Source: SZUA-430 sp044375275
GTDB taxonomy: Bacteria > Pseudomonadota > Alphaproteobacteria > Micropepsales > Micropepsaceae
Assembly (NCBI GenBank): GCA_044375275.1
Contig: JBILMZ010000063.1
Location: 1 to 15,759 of the forward strand
Reading direction: 5' to 3'
Length of the DNA: 15,759 nt
Numbering within the stretch: position 1 is the first letter of the stretch; each line of letters opens with the position of its first letter. Both the position numbers and the translations under genes were made by a program. Below are positions 6,613 through 14,581 of this stretch, in pieces. The notes beneath the pieces were generated by a model. The model saw only the letters and a program-made list of their open reading frames with translations. It was not told the origin of the DNA and did not search any database.

Positions 6613-8076
6613 TCAGTCGACTGTGGCGGCACGCTCCGTCGAGACGTAAAGCATGCCGATCCAGCCTGCGCCCAGCAGGATCAGTATCGACGCCAGGCCG
6701 ACCGCATTGCTGCCGGACCACTCGGTAAAGCGGGCCACCACGAAGGGCGCGAGAAACGCCGTCGCCGTGCCCGATAGCGCGTAGAGCCCGAAGAATTCGG
6801 CCATCTTTGATACGGGCGCAATCCGCGCCATCATCGTGCGGCTGTTCGCATAAGACGCCGTGATGAAGATGGCGATCAGGATGACCACGCAGACATAGAG
6901 GATCTCGGGGAGCGTCTTGAAGAACGGCAGGCCATGGACCGGCGGCGATGCGGGATCATGGGCGAAGAAGAACAGGATCGTGTCCGGCCGCATGGAAAGC
7001 GACAGCACCAGCCCGATCATGGTTCCGCCGACCGCGATCAGCAAACCGCGCTGCGATCCGAACCTGTGGTCGACCCACCCGCCGAATACGCCCCCAAAGG
7101 TCGCAAACACGCTCAGCACCACGCCATAGACAAGCAGGTCCAGCGTCGTCCACCCGAATGTGGTGGCTGCATACCCGCCGCCAAAGATGAGAACAGCATT
7201 GCAGCCATCATTGTAGAGCATCCGCACCCCCAGGAAGGTTCCCACATTGCGGTAGTTCTTGAGGCTGCGAATGGTCCGGACGAGCGACGTAAGCCCGCGT
7301 CGCGCGGCAGCAACGGGCCCCAGCGCGACCTTGGGTTGGTCCGGCGTAAAGAAGAAAAGCGGCAATCCGAAAATGACAAACCAGATGGCAAAGAGCGGAC
7401 CGACCATGCGCTCGGGTTCGAACGCGGCCTTGTCCACGCCGAACAGCGGCGCACTGGGAATGAAGGGCCAGTCCACGACGCCGGGCAGCACGAAGCACAC
7501 CAGCATGAAGACGAACAGGATGACGCCGGAGAAATTCCCGAGCGCCAGCGCGAGACCTGACAGGTGCCCGACCTGCCGGTCCGGAACCAGCGTGGGAAGC
7601 ATCGAGTTGTGGAACACCGCAGTGAAGTCGAACGCCACGATCGTGGCCACCAGCAGCACGCAAATCGCAGCCAGTGAAAGGCCGGCTTCGTTGGGAAGCG
7701 CGTACCATAGCGCAATGGCCGTGAGCGCCAGCGCCGTGGAAAAGGCGAAGAGCCACGGCTTGCGGCGACCACCAGCATCCGCAACGGCGCCCAGCACCGG
7801 AGCCAGCAGCGCAATGATCAAACCGGCGAGCGAGTTCAGGTCGCCCCACAATGACTGGCCCCGAACCGGATCGCCGACAAGCTGGCTGTAGAAATAGGGC
7901 GCAAAGATATAGATCGTGATCAGCAGCACATGCGGATTGCGCGCACCCTCGAACCAGGCCCAGGACAGCTGGCCGAGACGCGAAGCACTGCGCCCTCCAC
8001 TGGCAGACGCCTCGGCAGGTGCCGCCAAAAGTCTTTCGCTGAACGAAGCCTTGGAGGGTTCGACGGGAGTCTCCAT
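6613..8076 (-). CDS. MFS transporter, UMF1 / Atg22-like family
   Basis: The 487-residue inner-membrane protein has about 12 hydrophobic segments after a polar 35-residue N-terminal tail. The first helix region reads QLSWAWFEGARNP, close to the W-A-x-F-D-W-A-N/R signature of the UMF1 (unknown major facilitator) family related to yeast Atg22. GAVADAGGRRKPW at 96-108 is the MFS loop-2 motif. Substrates of bacterial UMF1 members are largely unknown; yeast Atg22 exports amino acids from the vacuole. The frame is open upstream to 8349, but the ATG at 8076 has a Shine-Dalgarno (AAGGTG, seven bases) and longer starts would run into the divergent transporter gene. It is divergent from an EamA transporter (130-base gap) and converges on purH. 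Confidence 0.88.
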   Translation of the reverse strand: METPVEPSKASFSERLLAAPAEASASGGRSASRLGQLSWAWFEGARNPHVLLITIYIFAPYFYSQLVGDPVRGQSLWGDLNSLAGLIIALLAPVLGAVADAGGRRKPWLFAFSTALALTAIALWYALPNEAGLSLAAICVLLVATIVAFDFTAVFHNSMLPTLVPDRQVGHLSGLALALGNFSGVILFVFMLVCFVLPGVVDWPFIPSAPLFGVDKAAFEPERMVGPLFAIWFVIFGLPLFFFTPDQPKVALGPVAAARRGLTSLVRTIRSLKNYRNVGTFLGVRMLYNDGCNAVLIFGGGYAATTFGWTTLDLLVYGVVLSVFATFGGVFGGWVDHRFGSQRGLLIAVGGTMIGLVLSLSMRPDTILFFFAHDPASPPVHGLPFFKTLPEILYVCVVILIAIFITASYANSRTMMARIAPVSKMAEFFGLYALSGTATAFLAPFVVARFTEWSGSNAVGLASILILLGAGWIGMLYVSTERAATVD

Positions 8077-8206
8077 GCGGGAGCACCTTGCAAATGCAGT
8101 GACAGGAGGACGCACTGTCGCACGAGACATACCTGCATGCGAGAGCCTTGACGCTGCTTGCTGCATCGGGCCCTCTGAAGGAGCAAGAACCGGAACTGTC
8201 ACGATA
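8077..8206. promoter_or_regulatory. Divergent promoter region of the two transporter genes
   Basis: This 130-base gap must hold the promoters of both the MFS gene (minus) and the EamA gene (plus). TTGACG at 8148-8153 is a fair plus-strand -35, but nothing like a -10 lies 16-18 bases on (the bases there are GC-rich). No clear promoter is seen on the minus strand. AAGGAG at 8178-8183 is about 23 bases from the EamA ATG, too far to serve it. Both strands stay open across the gap, an effect of base composition. Confidence 0.5.
8084..8089 (-). promoter_or_regulatory. Shine-Dalgarno that fixes the MFS start
   Basis: On the minus strand this reads AAGGTG and ends seven bases before the ATG at 8076-8074. 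It is the best ribosome-binding site among the in-frame candidates and argues against the longer open frame that reaches 8349. Confidence 0.65.
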
Positions 8207-9043
8207 ATGAATTTGCCTTGGGACGCAGTGATTGCTGCGATCACAGCAGCGCTGCTGCATGCGATCTGGAACGCGGCACTCAAGGGTGGGAACGACAGGC
8301 TGCTCGACGCCTCCTTGCTCTTCGCAGTTGCGGGAGGCATTGGCCTCATATCGGTTCTGTTCGTTGAACCCGTGTCGGCAGAAGCCTGGAAGTGGGTTGC
8401 GGTGACAGCGCTACTCCATATTCCCTACGTGTACTTTCTCGCGAAAGCCTACGAGATCGGCGAACTCAGTCACGTCTATACGATCGCACGCGGCCTGCCA
8501 CCGGTCATGGTCCTCGCCCTCGCGGGATGGGCCGTGGGAGAGGTGCCGGATGTGACGGGCCTGGCAGGCGTCGCGATGATCAGCGTCGGCATCCTCGTAG
8601 TCGGCATGACCCGTGGCGCTCACATGCAGGGGACGAAACTGGCCCTCATCGTTGCTGTTTCCATTGCCCTTTACACGGTATCGGACGGCATTGGCGTGCG
8701 CGCTTCCGGAAGTCCCGTGGCGTACAATGGCTGGGTTTTCTTCGCGTGCGCCGTAGTCTGCATGACGATGGCCTTTGTACTTCGCGGACGAAAAGTTGTC
8801 AGCTACGCGAGGATCTACTGGCGACGCGCGCTGTTCGGCGGCGTCCTGTCGTTTGTATCGTACGGCCTTGTCTTGTGGGCGATGACGCAGGCGTCCATCG
8901 CAGGCATCAGCGCCTTGCGGGAAACCTCTGTCGTGTTCGCAGCCGTGATCGGCATGCTCTTTCTGGGTGAAAAGGCGGGAGCGCACCGGATCGCCGGCGC
9001 GCTCATCGTTGCGTGTGGTGCCCTGTTGCTGAAGCTAGGCTAG
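8207..9043 (+). CDS. EamA-family (DMT superfamily) transporter
   Basis: The 278-residue, very hydrophobic protein has about ten membrane segments in two homologous EamA halves (about 5-135 and 142-277), the layout of drug/metabolite transporters such as RhaT/YdcZ-type exporters. The start region, with LLHAIWNAALKGGNDR, and the second half, with ALRETSVVFAAVIGMLFLGE followed by the last helix, fit the family well. The substrate cannot be predicted; members export amino acids, nucleobases or other small metabolites. ATG 8207 is chosen because homology-like sequence begins there, although no good Shine-Dalgarno lies near; the frame is open back to 7916, antisense to the MFS gene. Its TAG at 9041-9043 overlaps the stop of the converging gdh gene. 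Confidence 0.9.
   Translation: MNLPWDAVIAAITAALLHAIWNAALKGGNDRLLDASLLFAVAGGIGLISVLFVEPVSAEAWKWVAVTALLHIPYVYFLAKAYEIGELSHVYTIARGLPPVMVLALAGWAVGEVPDVTGLAGVAMISVGILVVGMTRGAHMQGTKLALIVAVSIALYTVSDGIGVRASGSPVAYNGWVFFACAVVCMTMAFVLRGRKVVSYARIYWRRALFGGVLSFVSYGLVLWAMTQASIAGISALRETSVVFAAVIGMLFLGEKAGAHRIAGALIVACGALLLKLG
9040..9043. other. CTAG shared by two convergent stop codons
   Basis: The palindrome CTAG gives a TAG to the EamA gene on the plus strand (9041-9043) and a TAG to gdh on the minus strand (9042-9040), so the two coding regions overlap by four bases. A second CTAG lies five bases upstream (9035-9038). There is no space for a terminator between the genes. Confidence 0.9.
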
Positions 9044-12000
9044 GCCGTCAGCAGGTCACGGATTTGCCCCGCAGCAAGGGACAGCCGCGCGACCGTGAAT
9101 GTTCCCGAGCGCTCGAGATCACTGACCAGGCTCGAAACCCGTTCGATCTGGGCGTGATGGGACATGGACCATGTCGCCACAGCCTTGCTGCCGGCGGCAC
9201 GATTGCCCCCATCGGAACTGCTCTGCAGCGCACGGGCGGCAAGCTCTCGCTGGTGAACCAGAAGGTCGTCCACGAGCCGGCGAACAGCCAGCCGGTCCCA
9301 GTGCTCAGGCATGTTCATCCGCTCTGCAGCCAGGCGCAGGCGATCAACGCCGATGGTCTGCGAGGCCGCAAAATAGGCGCCGGCGACCATGTCGAGGGGC
9401 TTGCCGGTTTCGGTGGACAGGCGCGTGATGTCCGGCGTGGCACCAATGGCGGCAAGCGCCGCAATCTCGTCTGCCAGGCCTTCCGGAACACCCGCCGCCC
9501 GGAACTCCGCAATCGAAGTCCGGATGGCGTTGCCTTCAGCCTCTGACACCAGCGTCGAGAATGTACCCTTGAGGCTGGACACCCCCTCGGCATACGGCTT
9601 GATCGCGTCGGCGATCCCGCCCGTCATGGGCACGTGACGGTAGAACCAGAGTGTCTGCCGTTGGAGATGAAGGGCCAGCACGCCATGCATGCGGTTCTGG
9701 ATGTCGGCACTCACGACATTGTCCAGCGCATTGATGCGGTCAGCGAGGGTGTCGATGCCGAATGAATGCAGGGCAATCGTATAGGCGCGTGCAAGGGCAG
9801 GGACCTCACTCGCGCTCGCTTCCTTGAGCCGGTGCATGAAGACCGGCCCGCCGCGATTGACGATGTCATTCGCCAGCACGGTAGCCACGATTTCACGCCG
9901 CAGGCGGTGGGCCTTGAGGCCCTTCGGGAAGTGGCTTCCGGCTTCAGCCGGGAAATAGGTCTGCAGCGTCCGCTCGAAGAACGGATCATCCGGCAGCGAT
10001 GAATGGTTCAGCTCCTGGAAGAGCTGCAGCTTCGCATAGGCGAGCAGCACTGCCAGTTCGGGACGCGTCAGTCCCTCATTGCGATTGGCGCGTTCGCGCA
10101 GGCTTTCGTCGGATGGCAATCCTTCGACCGTCCGGTTGAGGCGTCCATCGCGCTCAAGCGCGCGCATGAACCGACCATACGCATCGGACTCCCAGGCGCC
10201 GCCGCGCTGTGCAACGCTGAGAGCCAGCGACTGGTTGTAGTTGTCCGCCAGAACGAGATGCGCAACTTCGTCCGTCATGCGGGCGAGCAGGGGGTCCCGG
10301 TCTTCGCGCTTCAGTTCGCCTGCAGCGATCGAGGCGTTCAGCAGGATCTTGAGATTGACCTCGTGGTCGGACGTGTCGACGCCTGCGGAATTGTCAATGG
10401 CGTCCGTGTTCAGGCGGCCACCGGCGCTGGCATATTCGATGCGACCGGCCTGCGTCATGCCCAGATTGGCGCCTTCGCCGATCACCTTCGCCCGGATCTC
10501 GCTGCCGTTGATGCGCAGGGCGTCGTTGGCCTTGTCGCCCGCATCGGCGTGCGTCTGGCCTGAAGCCTTCACATAGGTTCCAATGCCGCCAAACCAGAGA
10601 AGGTCTGTCGGTGCCTTGAGAAGGGCACGGATGAGTTCGGTAGGCTCTGCATGGTCGACAGTGAGCCCCGTAAGCGCGCGCACTTCCGGCGAGAGCGGAA
10701 TGGTCTTCATGGAGCGTGAATAGACGCCGCCACCAATGGAGATCTTTGCTTGGTCATAGTCCGCCCAGGAAGAGCGCGGCAGGTTGAAGATGCGCTGCCG
10801 CTCGGCGTGGCTCGTTTCCGGAACGGGAGTGGGATCAAGGAAAATGTCCCGATGGTCAAACGCGGCCAAAAGCCTGGTCGCCTTGGACAGCAACATGCCA
10901 TTGCCGAACACGTCGCCGGACATGTCGCCGACGCCCACAACGGTGAACGGCGTGGTCTGGATGTCGACGCCCGTTTCGCGGAAGTGCCGTTTGACGGTTT
11001 CCCACGCGCCGCGCGCCGTGATGCCCATTTTCTTGTGGTCGTAGCCGGCCGAACCACCACTGGCGAACGCATCGTCGAGCCAGAAGCCGTGGTCCCGCGA
11101 GATGCTGTTCGCGATATCCGAGAACGTTGCTGTGCCCTTGTCTGCGGCAACGACCAGATAGGGATCGTCTCCATCCTGTCTCACCACGTCAGCGGGAGGG
11201 AGGATGTTGCCCGCGTGATCAAGGTTGTCAGTCAGGTCAAGCAACGAGGAAATGAAGATGCGATAGGCAGCAATGCCGGCATTCATCCACGCTTCGCGAT
11301 TGGAGGCCGGAGGAAGCTTCTTGGGATAGAACCCGCCCTTCGATCCAACGGGAACGATAACCGCATTCTTGACCTGTTGCGCCTTCACGAGGCCAAGCAC
11401 TTCCGTACGATAGTCTTCGCGGCGGTCGGACCAGCGTATGCCCCCACGCGCAACCTTTCCGAAGCGCAAGTGAACGCCTTCGACGTCCGGAGAGCATACG
11501 AAAATCTCGACCATCGGACGCGGCAGCGGCAGGTCATCGACCTTGGAACTGTCGACCTTGATGGCGATGGCGGTCTTGGCGACTCCGGCCTTGTCGTTCT
11601 GGTAGAAATTCGTTCTGAGCGTCGCCTGGATCACGTTCCGGAAACGCCGGATGACGCGGTCATCGTCAATGCTTGGAACCTTGGCCAGCGCCTCGTCGAT
11701 CTCCGCATTGAGGGCGTGCTCTGCTTCGGCACGCTGCGGGACTTCAATCCCGAACCGCGCTTCAAAAAGCCGGACCAGGGCTGACGCAAGGCGAGGATGC
11801 CGCGCCAGTGCGTCTTCCATCAGCGATTGGCTGGCAGCAAAGGCGGCCTGGCGCAGGAACTTCCCGATCGTACGAAGCACGGCAACTTCGCGCCAGTTCA
11901 GTTCCGCAAGAAATACAAGCCTGTTGAACCGGTCGTTCTCCGCCTGGCCCCGCCAGACAGTAAGGAAGGCATCTTCAAACAGCCGCATCGCATTCTCGCG

Positions 12001-13806
12001 TTCGGCGGCAAGCAGTCCATGCAGCCGAAGGTCGTGAATGGTGAGAGGGGCGTCCGTCCGCACCAGCGGATAGTTCACTTCCTCGATGGCGCGCAGCCCG
12101 AAATTCTCGAGCACCGGCAGCAGGTCCGAGAGTTCAATGACGCCGCCTGAATGATAGATCTTCAGGCCGATGATGCCGTCGTCGGTCTTCGATCCGTTTG
12201 CGGCACGAAGCGCAATCGTGCCGGCGCCAGCCTTCAGGACAGCCTCAAGCTTCTCGATGTCGAGCAGGGCTTCGCTGGGTTCGAAGGCGACCCGGTAGGC
12301 TTCCGTGAAGGCCGTCGCATATTGATGATAGAGGAAATCAGCCTTTTCGCCCGAATACTCTTTCTGGAGCGCCTCCGAAAAATTGTCGGTCCAGAGTCGA
12401 ACCGCGCCGGCAATCCGCTCCTGCAAGCCATTCGGGTCGAAGTTCTTCGGGCCGCTATCGGGCAGGGTCACCGTATAGTGCACCCGTGTCATATGGCCTT
12501 CTTCGGTATGCGGAAAGGCTGTCGCGATCTGCCCGCCCAGGGCATCGGTCAGGATCCCGCCAATCGTTCGAACGAGGCCGCCCCGGAACTTGTCGGCAGG
12601 GAAATACACGAGCGCGGACGCGAAACGGTTGAAGGCATCAAAGCGGATGAAGGCTTTCGTGTCGGGCCGGTCGCCGAGATAGGCAAGTGCAGGACCGATA
12701 CGCAGGAGGTCATCCTCGGAGATCTGGAACAGTTCGTCACGAGGGAACGTCTCGAGCACGACAGCCAGCGTCTTGGCATTATGGCTGTTCTTCGGAAAGC
12801 CGGAGCGCTCGGTGACCGTGGCCACCTTGCGGCGCAGGAAGGGAATGTCACGCGGACTGTCATTGTAGGCGGAAGACGTGAACAGCCCGATGAAACGCCG
12901 CTCGCCAATCAGCATGCCGTTGGCGTCGTATCGCTTGATGCCGATATAGTCTTCGGGAACCCGTCGGTGAACGGGAGAGCGCTCGACTGATTTCGTGACG
13001 ATCAACGGTGATGGCTGCGAGAGCGCCGCCCTCACTTCCGGGGTCAGCCGCGTACGGTCGCCGCCATGCCGGATCACGCGCCGCTGCGGATCACGCAACA
13101 GGCCCAGGCCGCTTGCATCAATGGCCCCATGCGAACCCTCGCCACGGGCATCGAAGGCATAGTCGCGCGAACCGAGGAAGGTGAAGTGGTTGCTCTTGAG
13201 CCACTGAAGGAAGGCGAGGGACTCTTCAATCTCTTCCTTCGCGATCTTCGGCGGGTTCTGCCAGAGTTCCGCGATGCTCTCGTCCAGCCGCTCCAGCATG
13301 GGGCGCCAGTCCTGAACGACCACGGCAACTTCCTGCAGCACGCCTTTGACGGAAGTTTCCAGCAGCGTGTGCTGTTCAGCCGTTGTCACGCGGCTGATCA
13401 CGACGCAGATCATGCTTTCGGGTGCGCCCAGCGTGGGATCACTTGTCACGCCATCAAACTGTCCGTCGCGACGCAGGACCCGGAAGATCGGATGGAACAC
13501 GGCGCGCACCTTCGCACCGCGTTCGGCGAGTTCGCTGAGCACGGAGTCCACGAGGAACGGCTTGTCGTCGTTGATGGTGGCGACGATCGTGACGGGAGAT
13601 GAAAATCCGGACTGCTTCAGGTCAGGCGTGAATACCCGCACGAGGCTCTCGCCAGGCTTTCGCTCTGCAGCAGCCCTCCAGAACAGGCGCGCGATGCTGT
13701 CTTGTGCGGCGGCCGGAAACGATGCGATGTCTTCAGGCGCGCCGCCTGCAAAGAACGCTGTCGCAAAGGCGGGGAAACTGGCGTGATCAGAAAGGGAAGC
13801 GTTCAT
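9040..13806 (-). CDS. gdhB: NAD-specific glutamate dehydrogenase, large (180-kDa) type
   Basis: The product of 1588 residues belongs to the giant NAD-GDH class (PF05088) known from Streptomyces, Pseudomonas and Caulobacter. It converts glutamate and NAD+ to 2-oxoglutarate, ammonia and NADH, mainly for glutamate catabolism. The first ~650 residues carry ACT-like regulatory regions (for example the INDDKPFLVDSVLSELAERG segment). The catalytic core shows RGGIRWSDR at 787-795, lysines K808, K813 and K823 in the KAQQVKN...VPVGSKGG stretch, and the NAD-binding GVGDMSGDVFGNG at 958-970. A long helical C-terminal part follows. The start is uncertain: ATGs at 13806, 13833, 13869 and 13872 are in frame and none has a clear Shine-Dalgarno; 13806 fits best with where conserved-looking sequence begins. 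The symbol is a family name and varies between genomes (gdhB, gdh2). The gene stands alone and converges with the EamA gene. Confidence 0.95.
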   Translation of the reverse strand: MNASLSDHASFPAFATAFFAGGAPEDIASFPAAAQDSIARLFWRAAAERKPGESLVRVFTPDLKQSGFSSPVTIVATINDDKPFLVDSVLSELAERGAKVRAVFHPIFRVLRRDGQFDGVTSDPTLGAPESMICVVISRVTTAEQHTLLETSVKGVLQEVAVVVQDWRPMLERLDESIAELWQNPPKIAKEEIEESLAFLQWLKSNHFTFLGSRDYAFDARGEGSHGAIDASGLGLLRDPQRRVIRHGGDRTRLTPEVRAALSQPSPLIVTKSVERSPVHRRVPEDYIGIKRYDANGMLIGERRFIGLFTSSAYNDSPRDIPFLRRKVATVTERSGFPKNSHNAKTLAVVLETFPRDELFQISEDDLLRIGPALAYLGDRPDTKAFIRFDAFNRFASALVYFPADKFRGGLVRTIGGILTDALGGQIATAFPHTEEGHMTRVHYTVTLPDSGPKNFDPNGLQERIAGAVRLWTDNFSEALQKEYSGEKADFLYHQYATAFTEAYRVAFEPSEALLDIEKLEAVLKAGAGTIALRAANGSKTDDGIIGLKIYHSGGVIELSDLLPVLENFGLRAIEEVNYPLVRTDAPLTIHDLRLHGLLAAERENAMRLFEDAFLTVWRGQAENDRFNRLVFLAELNWREVAVLRTIGKFLRQAAFAASQSLMEDALARHPRLASALVRLFEARFGIEVPQRAEAEHALNAEIDEALAKVPSIDDDRVIRRFRNVIQATLRTNFYQNDKAGVAKTAIAIKVDSSKVDDLPLPRPMVEIFVCSPDVEGVHLRFGKVARGGIRWSDRREDYRTEVLGLVKAQQVKNAVIVPVGSKGGFYPKKLPPASNREAWMNAGIAAYRIFISSLLDLTDNLDHAGNILPPADVVRQDGDDPYLVVAADKGTATFSDIANSISRDHGFWLDDAFASGGSAGYDHKKMGITARGAWETVKRHFRETGVDIQTTPFTVVGVGDMSGDVFGNGMLLSKATRLLAAFDHRDIFLDPTPVPETSHAERQRIFNLPRSSWADYDQAKISIGGGVYSRSMKTIPLSPEVRALTGLTVDHAEPTELIRALLKAPTDLLWFGGIGTYVKASGQTHADAGDKANDALRINGSEIRAKVIGEGANLGMTQAGRIEYASAGGRLNTDAIDNSAGVDTSDHEVNLKILLNASIAAGELKREDRDPLLARMTDEVAHLVLADNYNQSLALSVAQRGGAWESDAYGRFMRALERDGRLNRTVEGLPSDESLRERANRNEGLTRPELAVLLAYAKLQLFQELNHSSLPDDPFFERTLQTYFPAEAGSHFPKGLKAHRLRREIVATVLANDIVNRGGPVFMHRLKEASASEVPALARAYTIALHSFGIDTLADRINALDNVVSADIQNRMHGVLALHLQRQTLWFYRHVPMTGGIADAIKPYAEGVSSLKGTFSTLVSEAEGNAIRTSIAEFRAAGVPEGLADEIAALAAIGATPDITRLSTETGKPLDMVAGAYFAASQTIGVDRLRLAAERMNMPEHWDRLAVRRLVDDLLVHQRELAARALQSSSDGGNRAAGSKAVATWSMSHHAQIERVSSLVSDLERSGTFTVARLSLAAGQIRDLLTA

Positions 13807-14011
13807 TGGCAACCGGTGCGAAGAAGCGTGCATGAGTATCCATCGGGAAGAAGAGGGAAGGGCATGCATCATGATACGGTGTGTTCGCTTAATGTCGGAT
13901 TGAACCAAGCGCAAGCAGTCGTGCTCATTCCTTGGTCATGATTGCACGATTGGTGACGGCAGCCTCTCGCAGTCGCAGCATTTCGGAAATGAAGTTCGGA
14001 GCCGCCCAAAC
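13807..14011. promoter_or_regulatory. Divergent gap between gdh and the exonuclease gene
   Basis: The gap is 205 bases if gdh starts at 13806 and 139 if it starts at 13872. It must hold both promoters. On the minus strand TTGCGC followed about 15 bases later by ATTAAG is a weak candidate for gdh; nothing convincing is seen for the plus strand. No hairpin terminator or RNA gene is seen. Confidence 0.35.
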
Positions 14012-14581
14012 GTGAAGGAAGTCCTGATTTTCGATACCGAGTTCACGGCCTGGACAGGATCCATGGCGCGCAACTGGCGAGGCCCGGGCGAGTTCAAGGA
14101 GATCGTTCAGATCGGTGCCATCACCCTGGCAGCGCAAGATATGAAGGAAACGGGATCGTTTTCAGTACTGATCAGGCCGGTGAAGAACCCGGTTCTTTCT
14201 TCCTATTTCGAAAAGTTGACCCGCATCACCAACCAACAGCTCGTAAGCAGTGGGTTGACGTTCGCGGAAGGCATCAGCCGCTTTCTCGGGTTTGCGGGCG
14301 GGCGTCCTTCTTTCTGTTATGGCCGCGACGATCGGATCATCGCGGAGAACGCAGCCCTTCTGGGCATGCAGGACCAGTGGTCCTTTGAGCCGTCGGTGAA
14401 CTTGCGCTTGTGGCTCGAAAGGGTTGGCGTGCCACTGTCCGGTGTCCATTCGGGCGAACTGGCAGCCCACGTGGGCGCCGTATCCCAGGGCCGCGCGCAT
14501 GACGCCCTCACGGATGCAAGGTCGCTCGCTGAGGCCGTCCGTTACCTTGTCCGGAAAGGCGCGCCCAATCCGTTCCTCTAG
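14012..14581 (+). CDS. DEDDh-family 3'-5' exonuclease (KapD/ERI-1-like)
   Basis: The 189-residue protein has the full DEDDh active site: D8 and E10 in FDTEFTAW (Exo I), D106 in YGRDDRII (Exo II) and H163 with D168 in HDALTDAR (Exo III). This predicts a two-metal 3'-5' exonuclease on RNA or DNA. The insert after Exo I (GSMARNWRGPGEFKEIVQIG) resembles the KapD/ERI-1-like subgroup rather than DnaQ, RNase T or oligoribonuclease. It lacks any extra domain, so substrate and partners are unknown. The start is GTG at 14012, because the ATG at 13989 is out of frame; the Shine-Dalgarno is weak (CGGAG, about 14 bases). Its TAG (14579-14581) directly abuts the stop of the converging DUF1287 gene. Confidence 0.87.
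   Translation: MKEVLIFDTEFTAWTGSMARNWRGPGEFKEIVQIGAITLAAQDMKETGSFSVLIRPVKNPVLSSYFEKLTRITNQQLVSSGLTFAEGISRFLGFAGGRPSFCYGRDDRIIAENAALLGMQDQWSFEPSVNLRLWLERVGVPLSGVHSGELAAHVGAVSQGRAHDALTDARSLAEAVRYLVRKGAPNPFL

Noticed and set aside
7208..8260. Minus-strand open frame (350 codons) in another frame of the MFS gene
   Set aside because: Its Cys/Arg/His-rich translation has no membrane segments, whereas the true frame is a clear 12-helix transporter.
10750..11784. Long plus-strand open frame (344 codons) antisense to gdh
   Set aside because: It lies wholly inside the catalytic core of gdh, has no recognisable motif and follows from the strong third-base GC bias of the real gene on the other strand.
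12151..12990. Second long plus-strand open frame (279 codons) antisense to gdh
   Set aside because: Same reason: a shadow of the gdh coding bias, with no Shine-Dalgarno or family-like sequence.
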